Positions 7,433 through 16,060 of a stretch of 64,000 nt of DNA are shown piece after piece. The notes below the pieces were generated by a model that saw only the letters and a list, made by a program, of their open reading frames with translations, searched no databases and had not been told where the DNA came from. The stretch is from Leucobacter chromiireducens subsp. solipictus (GTDB lineage: Bacteria > Actinomycetota > Actinomycetes > Actinomycetales > Microbacteriaceae): assembly GCF_016758195.1 (NCBI RefSeq), contig NZ_QYAC01000007.1, forward strand, positions 175,189-239,188, written 5' to 3'. Both the position numbers and the translations under genes were made by a program. Positions within the stretch are counted from its first letter, which is position 1; every line of letters starts with the position of its first letter.

Positions 7433-8923
7433 ATGACCCGTACCCATGCCGAGTGGCAGGCCGCTGCGGCGGCCCTCGAGTTCGACGGCCGCGCCGTCAT
7501 CGGGGGCACCCGCGTCGCCGCGAGCTCGGGGAAGACCATCGCGAAGACGAACCCCGCCACCGGCGAGGTGATCTCCCACATCCACGAGTGCGGCGGGGCC
7601 GAGGTGGACGCCGCCGTCGCCGCCGCCCGTGCCGCCTACGAGTCCGGGGAGTGGTCGCGGGCCGGTGCAGGTTTCCGCCGCGAACGCCTGCTGGAACTCG
7701 CCCGCCTCATCGAGGAACGCGCCGACGAGTTCGCGCTCTACGACACCCTCGACATGGGCAAGCCGATCCGCGAGTCCTCGACGATCGATGCGCCCGGATC
7801 CGCGGCGCTGTATCGCTTCTACGGGGAAGCCGTGGAGAAGCAGGAGCACCTGATCCCGGTCACGCCCCCGGGTTCCACCGCGCTCGTGACGCGCGAGGCG
7901 CTCGGCGTGGTCGCCGTGATCGTGGCCTGGAACTATCCGCTCGAAATCGCGACGTGGAAGCTTGCCCCCGCGCTCGCCGCGGGCAACGCCGTCGTCGTGA
8001 AGCCGCCGGTGGAGGCCTCACACTCGACGCTGTTGTTGGCCGAGCTGGCCCTCGAAGCGGGGATCCCCGCGGGCATCGTCAACGTGGTCCCCGGACGCGG
8101 CTCGGTCGTGGGGGCGGCGCTTGCCCTGCACGAGGACGTCGATATGCTCGCCTTCACGGGGTCCACCGAGGTCGCCAAACAGCTGCAGCAATACGCGGGG
8201 CAATCGAACATGAAGCGGCTCGCCCTCGAGGCCGGCGGCAAGAGCTCGAACCTGATCTTCGCGGACTGCGACGACCTGGCGCTCGCGGCGCAGAAGGCCG
8301 CGTTTGGCAGCTTCTACAACCAGGGTGAAGTGTGTTCGGCGAACTCCCGCATCTTTGTGGAGCGCGCGGTGTATGACGACTTCCTGCGGCTGTACGCCGA
8401 GGCCGCCCGGGCCTACGCGCCCGGGGATCCGCTCGACCCGGCCAGCGGGATCGGCTCGCTCGTGTCCGAGGCGCACGCGGACACCGTGTGGGCGACCATC
8501 GAGAACGCCCGCCGGGACGGCACGATCGTCGCCGGTGGCACCCGGCCGGAGATCGCCGGATCCCGCGCCTTCATCGAGCCGACCATCGTGACGGACGTGC
8601 CCGCAGACCACGAGGTGCACACGCGCGAGATCTTCGGGCCGGTGGCCGTCGTCACCCCGTTCGACACCGAGGAGGAAGCGATCGCGCGGGCGAACGAGAC
8701 CCCCTTCGGCCTCGCCGCATCGCTCTGGACGGGCAGCCTGGCCCGGGCGCACCGCGTCTCGGAGCGCCTGGTCGCCGGCACGGTGTCCGTGAACACGGTG
8801 GACGCCCTCGGCTTCACCACGCCGTTCGGCGGCTTCAAGCAGTCCGGGTTTGGCCGGGATCTCTCGGTGCACGCGCTCGAGAACTACACGGACTACAAGA
8901 CGACGTGGATGCAGTGGGGGTAG
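7433..8923 (+). CDS. NAD(P)+-dependent aldehyde dehydrogenase
   Basis: A 496-residue ALDH of normal length. The nucleophile is Cys301 (EVCSANSR), the general base Glu266 (LALEAGGK) and the oxyanion Asn is N167 (AWNYPL). K190 in VVVKPP and the FTGST motif (241-245) bind the cofactor. It is closest in style to betaine/gamma-aminobutyraldehyde-type (PuuC-like) dehydrogenases, which oxidise aminoaldehydes to amino acids. It starts 62 nt after the M20 gene with GGAGAAACGAG upstream of the ATG. It is the last gene of the ridA operon, before a promoter region with the second LysR-type dyad. A role in oxidising an aldehyde made by the monooxygenase or by the aminotransferase is inference. Confidence 0.92.
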   Translation: MTRTHAEWQAAAAALEFDGRAVIGGTRVAASSGKTIAKTNPATGEVISHIHECGGAEVDAAVAAARAAYESGEWSRAGAGFRRERLLELARLIEERADEFALYDTLDMGKPIRESSTIDAPGSAALYRFYGEAVEKQEHLIPVTPPGSTALVTREALGVVAVIVAWNYPLEIATWKLAPALAAGNAVVVKPPVEASHSTLLLAELALEAGIPAGIVNVVPGRGSVVGAALALHEDVDMLAFTGSTEVAKQLQQYAGQSNMKRLALEAGGKSSNLIFADCDDLALAAQKAAFGSFYNQGEVCSANSRIFVERAVYDDFLRLYAEAARAYAPGDPLDPASGIGSLVSEAHADTVWATIENARRDGTIVAGGTRPEIAGSRAFIEPTIVTDVPADHEVHTREIFGPVAVVTPFDTEEEAIARANETPFGLAASLWTGSLARAHRVSERLVAGTVSVNTVDALGFTTPFGGFKQSGFGRDLSVHALENYTDYKTTWMQWG

Positions 8924-8940
8924 GCGGAGATATCCGCCGA

Positions 8941-9011
8941 ACTGCATCTCAAACCACGATGCAGTGATCCGAAAATAACTATTTTACTGATGAATGACGC
9001 GGTGTGACGAT
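8941..9011 (+). promoter_or_regulatory. Aminotransferase promoter with putative LysR operator copy B
   Basis: ACTGCATC (8941-8948), a 9-nt spacer and GATGCAGT (8958-8965) form a perfect 8-bp dyad. It is followed by TTTACT (8983-8988), 17 nt and GACGAT (9006-9011). The -35 with flanks (TATTTTACTGATG) closely resembles the ridA promoter (TATTTTACAGATG). Confidence 0.55.
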
Positions 9012-9063
9012 GGGTGCAGGACCCGCGACCCGTCCGGTCAATGCCGACTGAGAGGAACCCGAC

Positions 9064-10500
9064 ATGACCATGCAGCAGGAATTCTCCGACGTGAGCGCGC
9101 AGCTCACGAACACCCCGAGCGGGCTCGCCGAGATCGCGAAGCGCCACCTGGTGATGAACTTCACCCCGGCGAGCAAGTACCGCGACGACGAGCTCCCGGT
9201 GTTCGTGCGCGGCGAGCACTGCTCCGTGTTCGACGAGAGCGGCCGACGCTTCTTCGACGGCCTCGCGGGACTGTTCTGCGTGCAGCTGGGCTACACGCAC
9301 GGGGCCGAGGTCGGCGACGCCGTGCGCGATCAGCTGGCGGCGCTCCCGTTCCAGACCACGTGGAGCGTGGCGCACCCGCCCGCCGCGCTGCTCGCCCAGA
9401 AGATCGCGGAGCTCGCGCCCGGCGACCTGAACCGCGTGTTCTTCGCCTCGGGCGGCGGCGAGTCGAACGAGGCCGCAATCAAGCTTGCGCGGCAGTACCA
9501 CATCACCCGGGGTGAGGGGACGCGCACCAAGTTCATCGCCCGCCGCGTCGCCTACCACGGCACCAGCTTCGGCGCGATGTCGCTGAACGGAATGACGGAC
9601 GTGCGCAAGATGTTCGAGCCCCTCATGCACGGGGTGCGCCACACGCACAACACGAAGCGCTACCGCCGTCCCGAGGGCGAGACCGCCGAGCAGACCACGG
9701 CATTCCTCCTGGCCGAGCTGGAATCGCTCATCGTGCAGGAGGGTGCCGACACCATCGCGGCGATCATCATGGAGCCACTGCAGAACGCGGGCGGCAGCCT
9801 CACCCCGCCCACGCCGGACTACTTCCCGGGCGTGCGGGCGCTGTGCGACACGTACGGCATCCTGCTGATCGCGGACGAGGTCATCACCGGTTATGGCCGC
9901 CTCGGCTCCTGGTTCGGTTCGACCCACTACGGATTCCAGCCCGACATGATGACCTTCGCGAAGGGCATCGCCTCCGCCTACATGCCGCTGGGCGGCGTGA
10001 TCGCGAGCGACCGGATCATCGAGACGGTGCTCGACGGACCGCTCGGCATGTTCAACCACGCGCTCACCTACGGCGGCCACCCGGTCGCCTGCGCCGCGGC
10101 ACTGAAGAACCTCGAGATCATGGAGCGCGAAGGCGTCGTGGAGAACGTCGCCGAGCTGAGCCCGTACCTGGGGGAGAAACTCGCGGAGGTCGCGTCCCGG
10201 CACGCGGCGATCGTCGGTGACCTGCGCGGCGACGGCTTCCACCGCAGCTTCGAGCTCGTCACGGACCACGCTGCGAAGCGCTGGGCCGAGACGCCGCTGA
10301 ACGCGGGCGACTTCGTCGGCGGCCACCTGAATCCGGCGCTTGCCGAGGCCGGGCTGCTCTGCCGGGTCGCGATTGACGCCGAGGGGAACCCGCTCGTGCA
10401 GGTGTCGCCCCCGCTCGTCATGACTCGTGCGGATATCGATGAGCTCGCCGGGCTCCTGGACCAGGCGTTTACCGCCGCGACGGCGAGCGCCGGGCTGTAA
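9064..10500 (+). CDS. Class III PLP-dependent aminotransferase (omega-amino acid/diamine type)
   Basis: A 478-residue class III (fold I) aminotransferase. The PLP lysine is K300 in MMTFAKGI, Asp271 in LLIADEVITGYGR contacts the pyridine nitrogen, and FASGGGESNEAAIK (127-140) is the phosphate-binding region. Family members move terminal amino groups, for example from beta-alanine, GABA, putrescine or taurine, to pyruvate or 2-oxoglutarate. An aldehyde product fits the preceding aldehyde dehydrogenase. It has its own promoter with a LysR-type dyad, an AGGAA Shine-Dalgarno 8 nt before the ATG at 9064, and a strong terminator after it. The exact amine is unknown. Confidence 0.9.
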   Translation: MTMQQEFSDVSAQLTNTPSGLAEIAKRHLVMNFTPASKYRDDELPVFVRGEHCSVFDESGRRFFDGLAGLFCVQLGYTHGAEVGDAVRDQLAALPFQTTWSVAHPPAALLAQKIAELAPGDLNRVFFASGGGESNEAAIKLARQYHITRGEGTRTKFIARRVAYHGTSFGAMSLNGMTDVRKMFEPLMHGVRHTHNTKRYRRPEGETAEQTTAFLLAELESLIVQEGADTIAAIIMEPLQNAGGSLTPPTPDYFPGVRALCDTYGILLIADEVITGYGRLGSWFGSTHYGFQPDMMTFAKGIASAYMPLGGVIASDRIIETVLDGPLGMFNHALTYGGHPVACAAALKNLEIMEREGVVENVAELSPYLGEKLAEVASRHAAIVGDLRGDGFHRSFELVTDHAAKRWAETPLNAGDFVGGHLNPALAEAGLLCRVAIDAEGNPLVQVSPPLVMTRADIDELAGLLDQAFTAATASAGL

Positions 10501-10511
10501 TTCCGAGTGAC

Positions 10512-10566
10512 CCCCGGGGACCCTGCGTCGGGTCCCCGGGGTGGCGCGATTCGTCGCGCCATTTTT
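10512..10566 (+). terminator. Rho-independent terminator after the aminotransferase gene
   Basis: Two consecutive hairpins. A 12-bp stem CCCCGGGGACCC/GGGTCCCCGGGG is at 10512-10541. Then GGCGCGA-TTCG-TCGCGCC (10543-10560) is followed directly by ATTTTT. The second is a textbook intrinsic terminator. Confidence 0.85.
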
Positions 10567-10598
10567 ACCCAACTTCAACGGCGAAATAGGGATCCCCC

Positions 10599-12023
10599 AT
10601 GAGCGAATATCCACGGCTGACGACGTCCACGACCAAGATCATCACCTTCGAACGGCGGCACATCCGGCCGATCCCCGACGACGAACGTCACGGGACGACG
10701 CGCGGGCTCTTCTTCGTGTGGCTCGGGATCAACATGCTCCCGCTCACCATCGTCACGGGTGCCCTCGGGCCCACCGTGTTCGGGCTCTCGCTCGGGTGGA
10801 CCATCGCCGCCGTGGTCATCGGCAACGTCGTCGGCGGTCTGGGAGCCGCGTTGCACGCCTCTCAGGGGCCGCAGCTGGGGATCCCCCAGATGCTGCAGGC
10901 GCGCGGGCAGTTCGGCTACTTCGGTGGCAGCCTGCTCGCGCTCATCGCGGTGATCATGTTCCTCGGCTTCTTTGCCTCCAACCTCGTGGTGGCCGCGCAG
11001 AGCTTCGCCGCGGTATTCCAGAGCGACAACATCAACATCGGCATCATCGTGTGCGCCGGGATCGCGCTGGTGGTCGCGATCTTCGGCTACGACCTCGTCC
11101 GCAAACTCATGGCCGTGTTCTCGGTGGTCATTGGGCTGCTCGTGGTCGTGTCGATCATCATCGCGGTCGCGAACCCCGCGACGTTCGTGCCGCACGCGGA
11201 CCTCGGATACAACACCGCCGGGTTCTTCGGCATGCTCGCGATCGGCGTCACCTGGCAGCTCGCGTACGCCCCGTACGTCTCCGACTACTCGCGGTACATG
11301 CCGCGCGAGGGCGGGGCCAAGCAGGCGTTCTGGGCCACCTACTTGGGCCTGGTCCTGGGCACCGTGCTCGTCATGCTGCTCGGCGCGCTCGTCGGACTGA
11401 CCACCGCGGACGGGGACACGATGGCCGCGCTCGGCCGCCTCCTCGGCGGCTTTGGCCCGGTCGTGCTTTGTGCGTTCGGGATCGCCTCCGCGGTCATGAA
11501 CTCCTCGAACATTTACTCCGGGGTGATGTCCTCGCTCACCGTGCTCGAAACGATCTCCGCGAAGATCCGGATCGATACCGCGAAGCGCATCCTGATGACG
11601 GTGGCGTATGCGGTGATCGCCATGCTGGGCGCGCTCCTCGGCAAGGACAGCTTCCTGCTGATCTTTGGGGACTTCGTCACGCTGCTGCTCTACGTGCTGA
11701 TCCCGTGGTCCGCGATCAATCTCGTCGACTACTTTGTGCTCCGCAAGGGCCACTACGCCGTTGACGACATGTTCCGGCGCGATGGCGGTCGCTATGGGCG
11801 CTGGGACTCGGCGGGCCTCGTGAGCTATCTGATCGGCATCCTCGTGCAGATCCCATTCATGGTGACCAGCCTGTACACCGGGCCGCTCGCCGAGCCGTTG
11901 GGCTTCGTGGACGTGGCCTGGATCTTCGGCTTCATCGTCCCGGGCGCGCTCTACTACCTGTGGCGGCGTGGCGGCGCGGCGGCGGAACTCCGCACCGCGG
12001 CGCGGGAGCGGGTGGCCGCGTGA
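10599..12023 (+). CDS. NCS1 family purine/cytosine-type permease (first copy)
   Basis: A 474-residue integral membrane protein of the nucleobase-cation symporter-1 family with about 12 predicted hydrophobic helices. The family signature region is WTIAAVVIGNVVGG, then HASQGPQLGIPQMLQARGQFGYFG (residues ~85-108). A second conserved block AYAPYVSDYSRYMP follows. NCS1 proteins import nucleobases, hydantoins, allantoin or vitamins with H+ or Na+. A TTTACC-N17-TAGGGA promoter-like element lies at 10564-10592, just in front. Its stop overlaps the next gene as GTGA. A second NCS1 gene sits just beyond that gene. Import of the ring or amide substrate of this cluster is the likely role; the identity is unknown. 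Confidence 0.9.
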   Translation: MSEYPRLTTSTTKIITFERRHIRPIPDDERHGTTRGLFFVWLGINMLPLTIVTGALGPTVFGLSLGWTIAAVVIGNVVGGLGAALHASQGPQLGIPQMLQARGQFGYFGGSLLALIAVIMFLGFFASNLVVAAQSFAAVFQSDNINIGIIVCAGIALVVAIFGYDLVRKLMAVFSVVIGLLVVVSIIIAVANPATFVPHADLGYNTAGFFGMLAIGVTWQLAYAPYVSDYSRYMPREGGAKQAFWATYLGLVLGTVLVMLLGALVGLTTADGDTMAALGRLLGGFGPVVLCAFGIASAVMNSSNIYSGVMSSLTVLETISAKIRIDTAKRILMTVAYAVIAMLGALLGKDSFLLIFGDFVTLLLYVLIPWSAINLVDYFVLRKGHYAVDDMFRRDGGRYGRWDSAGLVSYLIGILVQIPFMVTSLYTGPLAEPLGFVDVAWIFGFIVPGALYYLWRRGGAAAELRTAARERVAA

Positions 12024-13699
12024 GCGCGCCGGATCTGGTCGTCACCGGTGCCCAGCTGTGGGCCCCGGCGCTCAGCGCGGACACGGCCGTCGCGGTGCGG
12101 GATGGTCGGATTGTGGCGGTGGGCAGCGACCGCGCGATCGGCGCCCTCGCCGCGCCACAGACCGAGCGGATCGATGCGGCGGGTGCGGCGCTGCTCCCGG
12201 GATTTCACGACGCGCACATTCACGCGCTCGCCGGCGGGCTCGCGCTGCTCGGCTGCGACCTGGAAACCGAGCACTCGCTCGACGGCTACGGCCGACTCAT
12301 CAGGGACGCCGCCGCGCTCGGCGAGCCCTGGGTGATCGGTGCCGGCTGGTTTGGGGACGTGTTCCCCGGCGGGCTCCCCACGCGGGAGCTCCTCGACGAG
12401 TGGGTGCCGGACCGCCCCGCGGTGCTCACCAGCCACGACGCCCACGGCGTTTGGGTGAATACTCGGGCGCTGGAACTCGCGGGGATCACGGATGACACGC
12501 CTGATCCGCCGGCCGGCCGGATCGTGCGGAACGCCGACGGTGTTGCGACCGGCATGCTGCTCGACACCGCCGGGGAACTCGTCACGCGGCTCGCACCACC
12601 GCGCGGTGCCGCCGAACAGCGGCGGGCGCTGCGTGCCGCGCAGGAGCGGCTCTTCTCCCTTGGGATCACGAGCTGGCACGACGCGATCCTGGGCGACTAC
12701 CTCACCCTGCCGGATAGCTTGCCGACGTATCTCGAGACCCGTGCGGACGGGAGCCTGCGGGCCCGCGTGACCGGGTCGATGTGGTGGCCGCCGACGGCCG
12801 GGCCCGCGTACCTGCCCGAGATGCTCGGGCGGATCGATGCGGCGCGCGGCGCGGGGTTCGCGGTGTCGAGCGTCAAGATCATGCAGGACGGGATCTGCGA
12901 GAACTGCACGGCGGCGCTCATCGACCCCTACCGGGGAGTGTCGCCCGCGGTGCGCGGCGATTCGGTGATCTCGCCCGAGGATCTCGCCGAGATCGTGTGC
13001 CACCTGGATGCGGCGGGGCTCAGCGTCCACTTCCATGGCGTCGGGGACCGCGCGGTGCGCGAGTGCCTCGACGCGGTCGCGGCGGCCCGGGCGGGAGGCA
13101 CAGGGGTGCGGCACCAGATCGCGCACCTGGACCTCGTCGATCCCGCGGACATCCCGCGGTTCGCGGAGCTCGGCGTCACCGCGAACCTGCAGCCACTGTG
13201 GGCGCGCAACGACCAGGAGATCCTCGAGCGGAAGCTCCCGCTGCTGGGCGCAGAGCGGGCGCAGTTCCACTTTCCGTTCGGGTCCCTGCACCGCGCGGGG
13301 GCCCACCTCGCGATGGGAAGCGACTGGCCGGTGACGAGTCCGGATCCGCTATGGGGGCTGCACACCGCGTGCACCCGAACCGCGCCCGCGGCCGATGTGC
13401 ACGCACTGAACGCGGAATCCCGGGTCCCCGCGCTGCCGGATGAACAGCTCAGCCCGGAGGTGGCGATCCGCGCGTACACGCTGGGCTCCGCGGAGATCTC
13501 GGGCGTCGCGGACCAGCTCGGGCGCATCGCGGTCGGCGCGCTCGCCGACCTCGTGCTCCTGAGCGGGCCGGTCGGGGCCGCTGGCGATTTCGACCGCGTG
13601 CGCGTTGCCCGCACCATCCTCGGCGGCACCACGGTGTACGCCGCACCCACCACGGACGACCGCGATCCCGAGCTGGCCTCACCGTCAGCTCGGGCGTGA
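12020..13699 (+). CDS. Amidohydrolase family protein (YtcJ-like)
   Basis: A 559-residue metal-dependent amidohydrolase. The N-terminal composite domain ends in LLPGFHDAHIHA, providing the HxH metal ligands near residues 69-71. Further ligands are VHFHGVGD and RHQIAHLDLV, and the catalytic Asp is in AMGSDWPVTSPDP. The C-terminus has AYTLGSAEISGVADQLGRIAVGALADLVLL, the usual amidohydrolase tail. It is sandwiched between two NCS1 permeases, which points to hydrolysis of an imported amide or cyclic substrate; that is inference. The start is the GTG at 12020 overlapping the permease stop (GTGA), since upstream in-frame codons lie within the permease gene. Confidence 0.88.
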   Translation: MSAPDLVVTGAQLWAPALSADTAVAVRDGRIVAVGSDRAIGALAAPQTERIDAAGAALLPGFHDAHIHALAGGLALLGCDLETEHSLDGYGRLIRDAAALGEPWVIGAGWFGDVFPGGLPTRELLDEWVPDRPAVLTSHDAHGVWVNTRALELAGITDDTPDPPAGRIVRNADGVATGMLLDTAGELVTRLAPPRGAAEQRRALRAAQERLFSLGITSWHDAILGDYLTLPDSLPTYLETRADGSLRARVTGSMWWPPTAGPAYLPEMLGRIDAARGAGFAVSSVKIMQDGICENCTAALIDPYRGVSPAVRGDSVISPEDLAEIVCHLDAAGLSVHFHGVGDRAVRECLDAVAAARAGGTGVRHQIAHLDLVDPADIPRFAELGVTANLQPLWARNDQEILERKLPLLGAERAQFHFPFGSLHRAGAHLAMGSDWPVTSPDPLWGLHTACTRTAPAADVHALNAESRVPALPDEQLSPEVAIRAYTLGSAEISGVADQLGRIAVGALADLVLLSGPVGAAGDFDRVRVARTILGGTTVYAAPTTDDRDPELASPSARA

Positions 13700-13710
13700 C
13701 AAGGAGAACC

Positions 13711-15150
13711 ATGACTCAGGAACCACCCGTCGTCACGAAGACATTCGTGCGATTCGAGCAACAACACATTCTGCCCATCCCCGAGACCGAGCGAACGGGC
13801 ACGAGCAGGTCGATCTTCGCCATCTGGGTGGGGCTCAACATGATGCCCCTCACCGTGGTCACGGGGGCCGTCGCGACGGGCGCCTACTCGCTGCCCATCG
13901 GGTGGAGCATCGCCGCGCTCTTGATCGGCAACGTGATCGGGGCCTTCGGCTCGGCCCTGCACGCATCGCAGGGTCCGCACCTCGGGATCCCGCAGATGCT
14001 CCAGGCCCGTGCCCAGTTCGGGTATCTCGGCGGCGGTCTCTTCGCGCTGATCGCCTTCATCATGTTCATGGGCTTCTTCGTCGGCATCCTGATCGTTGCG
14101 AAGGACGCGCTGCTCGCCGTGTTCCCGAGCGTGAACGGCTCGGTCGCAATCATCGGGTTCGCGGCCGTCGGCATCGTGCTGTGCGTGTTCGGCTTCGATT
14201 TGCTGCGCAAGACGATGGTGTACATCTCGATCCTCATCGCGGTCGCCGTGACGGTGTCCATGGTGATGCTCTGGCTGCAGCCCGAGGTGACCGCTTCCCG
14301 CACCGACGCGGAGTTCACCCTGGAGGGGTTCTTCGCGGTGCTCGCGATCGGGGTGGTGTGGCAGCTCGCCTACGCGCCCTACGTGTCGGACTACACGCGG
14401 TACCTTCCGAAGCAGACGGGCCCGAAGACCGCCTTCTGGAGCACCTACCTGGGGCTCGTGCTGAGCTCGGTGTTCGTGATGACGCTCGGCGTGCTCCTCG
14501 GGGCCGCGAACCCCGACAATCCGCTTGCCGCGCTGAGCGATCACCTGGGCGGGCTCGGCCTCGTCGTGCTGCTCGTGTTCGCGGTCACCTCCGCGCTCAT
14601 CAACGGCGTGGAACTGTACTCGGCCGTGATGAACGCGCTGACCGGAATCCAATCGAGCTTCCGGAACGTCATCATTACCTCCGGCACGCGCGTGTGGACC
14701 ACGGTGGTGTGCGGGGTCGTCGCCACGGTCGTCGCCCTGCTCGGCCAGGGGGACTTCATGACGGCGTTCGACAACTTCCTCTCGCTCCTGCTCTACGTGC
14801 TGATCCCCTGGTCCGCAATCAACCTCGTCGACTACTTCGTCGTCAAGAAGGGGCACTACACGATCGGCGACCTGTTCGACCGCACCGGCGGACAGTACGG
14901 ACGATGGAACGTCGTGGGGCTCGGGAGCTACGCGATCGGGTTCCTCGCGCAGGTGCCGTTCATGATCACGGCCCTGTACACGGGACCGATGGCCGCACCG
15001 CTGCACAACGTGGACATTGCCTGGCTCGTCGGCTTCGTCGTGACCGTGATCGTCTATCTGGTCTGGGTGAAGCTCGCCCCGAACGGCGGCACCCGAGAGG
15101 TCGAGGACGCCGCCGCCGAGGCCGCCACGACCCACGAGCCGACCCGCTAA
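13711..15150 (+). CDS. NCS1 family purine/cytosine-type permease (second copy)
   Basis: A 479-residue NCS1 transporter, clearly homologous to the one at 10599. Matching blocks include TRS(I/L)FxxWxGxNMxPLT, HASQGPHLGIPQMLQARAQFGYLGG and AYAPYVSDYTRYLP, plus LLLYVLIPWSAINLVDYF near the C-terminus. The two differ most in the extracellular-loop and C-terminal regions, so they may take different ligands. The start ATG at 13711 follows AAGGAGA by 5 nt and lies 11 nt after the amidohydrolase stop, so the three genes form one operon. It is the last gene of the catabolic island and is followed by the second copy of the extragenic palindrome. Confidence 0.9.
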   Translation: MTQEPPVVTKTFVRFEQQHILPIPETERTGTSRSIFAIWVGLNMMPLTVVTGAVATGAYSLPIGWSIAALLIGNVIGAFGSALHASQGPHLGIPQMLQARAQFGYLGGGLFALIAFIMFMGFFVGILIVAKDALLAVFPSVNGSVAIIGFAAVGIVLCVFGFDLLRKTMVYISILIAVAVTVSMVMLWLQPEVTASRTDAEFTLEGFFAVLAIGVVWQLAYAPYVSDYTRYLPKQTGPKTAFWSTYLGLVLSSVFVMTLGVLLGAANPDNPLAALSDHLGGLGLVVLLVFAVTSALINGVELYSAVMNALTGIQSSFRNVIITSGTRVWTTVVCGVVATVVALLGQGDFMTAFDNFLSLLLYVLIPWSAINLVDYFVVKKGHYTIGDLFDRTGGQYGRWNVVGLGSYAIGFLAQVPFMITALYTGPMAAPLHNVDIAWLVGFVVTVIVYLVWVKLAPNGGTREVEDAAAEAATTHEPTR

Positions 15151-15188
15151 CTGCCCGGCCCCGTTCGTCGCCCGCCCCGGACTACGAC

Positions 15189-15244
15189 CGAGCACGCGAT
15201 CTAGCACCTGCTGCCCGTGAAGAAAGTGCGAAATTGCGTGCTCG
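15189..15244. repeat. Extragenic palindrome (family copy 2, diverged)
   Basis: CGAGCACGC at 15189 and GCGTGCTCG ending at 15244 are exact inverse arms. The 19-nt arms match at 16 positions and share the CGAGCACGCNAT...GCAC design with the palindrome at 2467-2520. It lies between the convergent permease and SDR genes and may act as a terminator. Confidence 0.65.
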
Positions 15245-15311
15245 GCGGGGAATGGGGAGAGGGAAAAGGGGGGAGCCGGGAGTAAGGCAGGGCAGAGCCA
15301 GGGGCAAGTCC

Positions 15312-16007
15312 CTAGATGCGGTGCAACTCCCGGCGCGGGCGGACCGCAACGTCGGTGAGCTGGACGTCGGCGGGGGCGTCGACCACGAAGCGCACCGCGC
15401 GGGCCACCGAGCTCGGCTGCACGTAGTGCTCGGGACGGTACGCGTCCGCGGGGATCAGCCCGCGCAGCATCTCGGTGTCGGTCTGACCCGGTGCCACGGT
15501 CGCGACGCGGAGCAAGTGCGGTTCCTCGTCGATGCGCAGCACGTCGGCGAGGCCGCGCAACGCATGCTTGCTCGCGGTATAGACGGCGCTGCCCGCGGCC
15601 GGCTGCGTGCCCGCGCCGGATCCGATGAACACGACCGTGCCGCGGGCGGCGCGCAGCAGGGGAAGCGCCAGTCGCGTGAGCGTCGCGGGCGCGGTCACGT
15701 TGACCGCGAAGTGCGCGTCCCAGTCGGCCGGTGACGCCGCCTCGACCCCGAGGGAACGCGCGATCGCGGCGGCGTGCACGATCACGTCGAGCCGATCGAG
15801 CTCCGCGACCCGGCGCGCGAGCGCGGCCTCGTCGGTGACATCGAGCTGCCACACCTCACCGCCCGTGTCGGCGGCCACGGCGGCCAGTCGCTCGGCGTTG
15901 CGGCCCACCAGGATCACGCGGTGGGTGCGGCGAAGTTCCCGCGCGATCTCGGCCCCCATGCCGCCAGAGGCCCCGGTGATCAGCGCAGTCTGGCGGGAAT
16001 CGGACAC
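15312..16007 (-). CDS. Short-chain dehydrogenase/reductase (SDR)
   Basis: A classical SDR of ~231 residues. The Rossmann motif TGASGGMG is near residues 10-17, NAG is replaced by HAAA at about 75, and the catalytic Tyr and Lys are in YTASKHALRG (YxxxK). A preceding Ser occurs in FIGSGAG. SDRs oxidise or reduce alcohol/carbonyl groups with NAD(P); no substrate is evident. A GAGGAG abuts the ATG at 16013 with zero spacing but is 6 nt from a GTG two codons later, so I place the start at 16007 (16013 would add Met-Ser). The gene lies just downstream of the AraC-type regulator on the same strand, so co-transcription is likely. Confidence 0.85.
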   Translation of the reverse strand: MSDSRQTALITGASGGMGAEIARELRRTHRVILVGRNAERLAAVAADTGGEVWQLDVTDEAALARRVAELDRLDVIVHAAAIARSLGVEAASPADWDAHFAVNVTAPATLTRLALPLLRAARGTVVFIGSGAGTQPAAGSAVYTASKHALRGLADVLRIDEEPHLLRVATVAPGQTDTEMLRGLIPADAYRPEHYVQPSSVARAVRFVVDAPADVQLTDVAVRPRRELHRI

Positions 16008-16060
16008 GGACATCTCCTCGGGATCGGCGTGCGGCGCAGGAGATCCTGGCCGCTCGCCCT

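Noticed and set aside
12928..15852. A 974-codon minus-strand open frame
   Set aside because: It spans the YtcJ-like and NCS1 genes in antisense and is full of His/Glu/Arg low complexity, typical of high-GC shadows.
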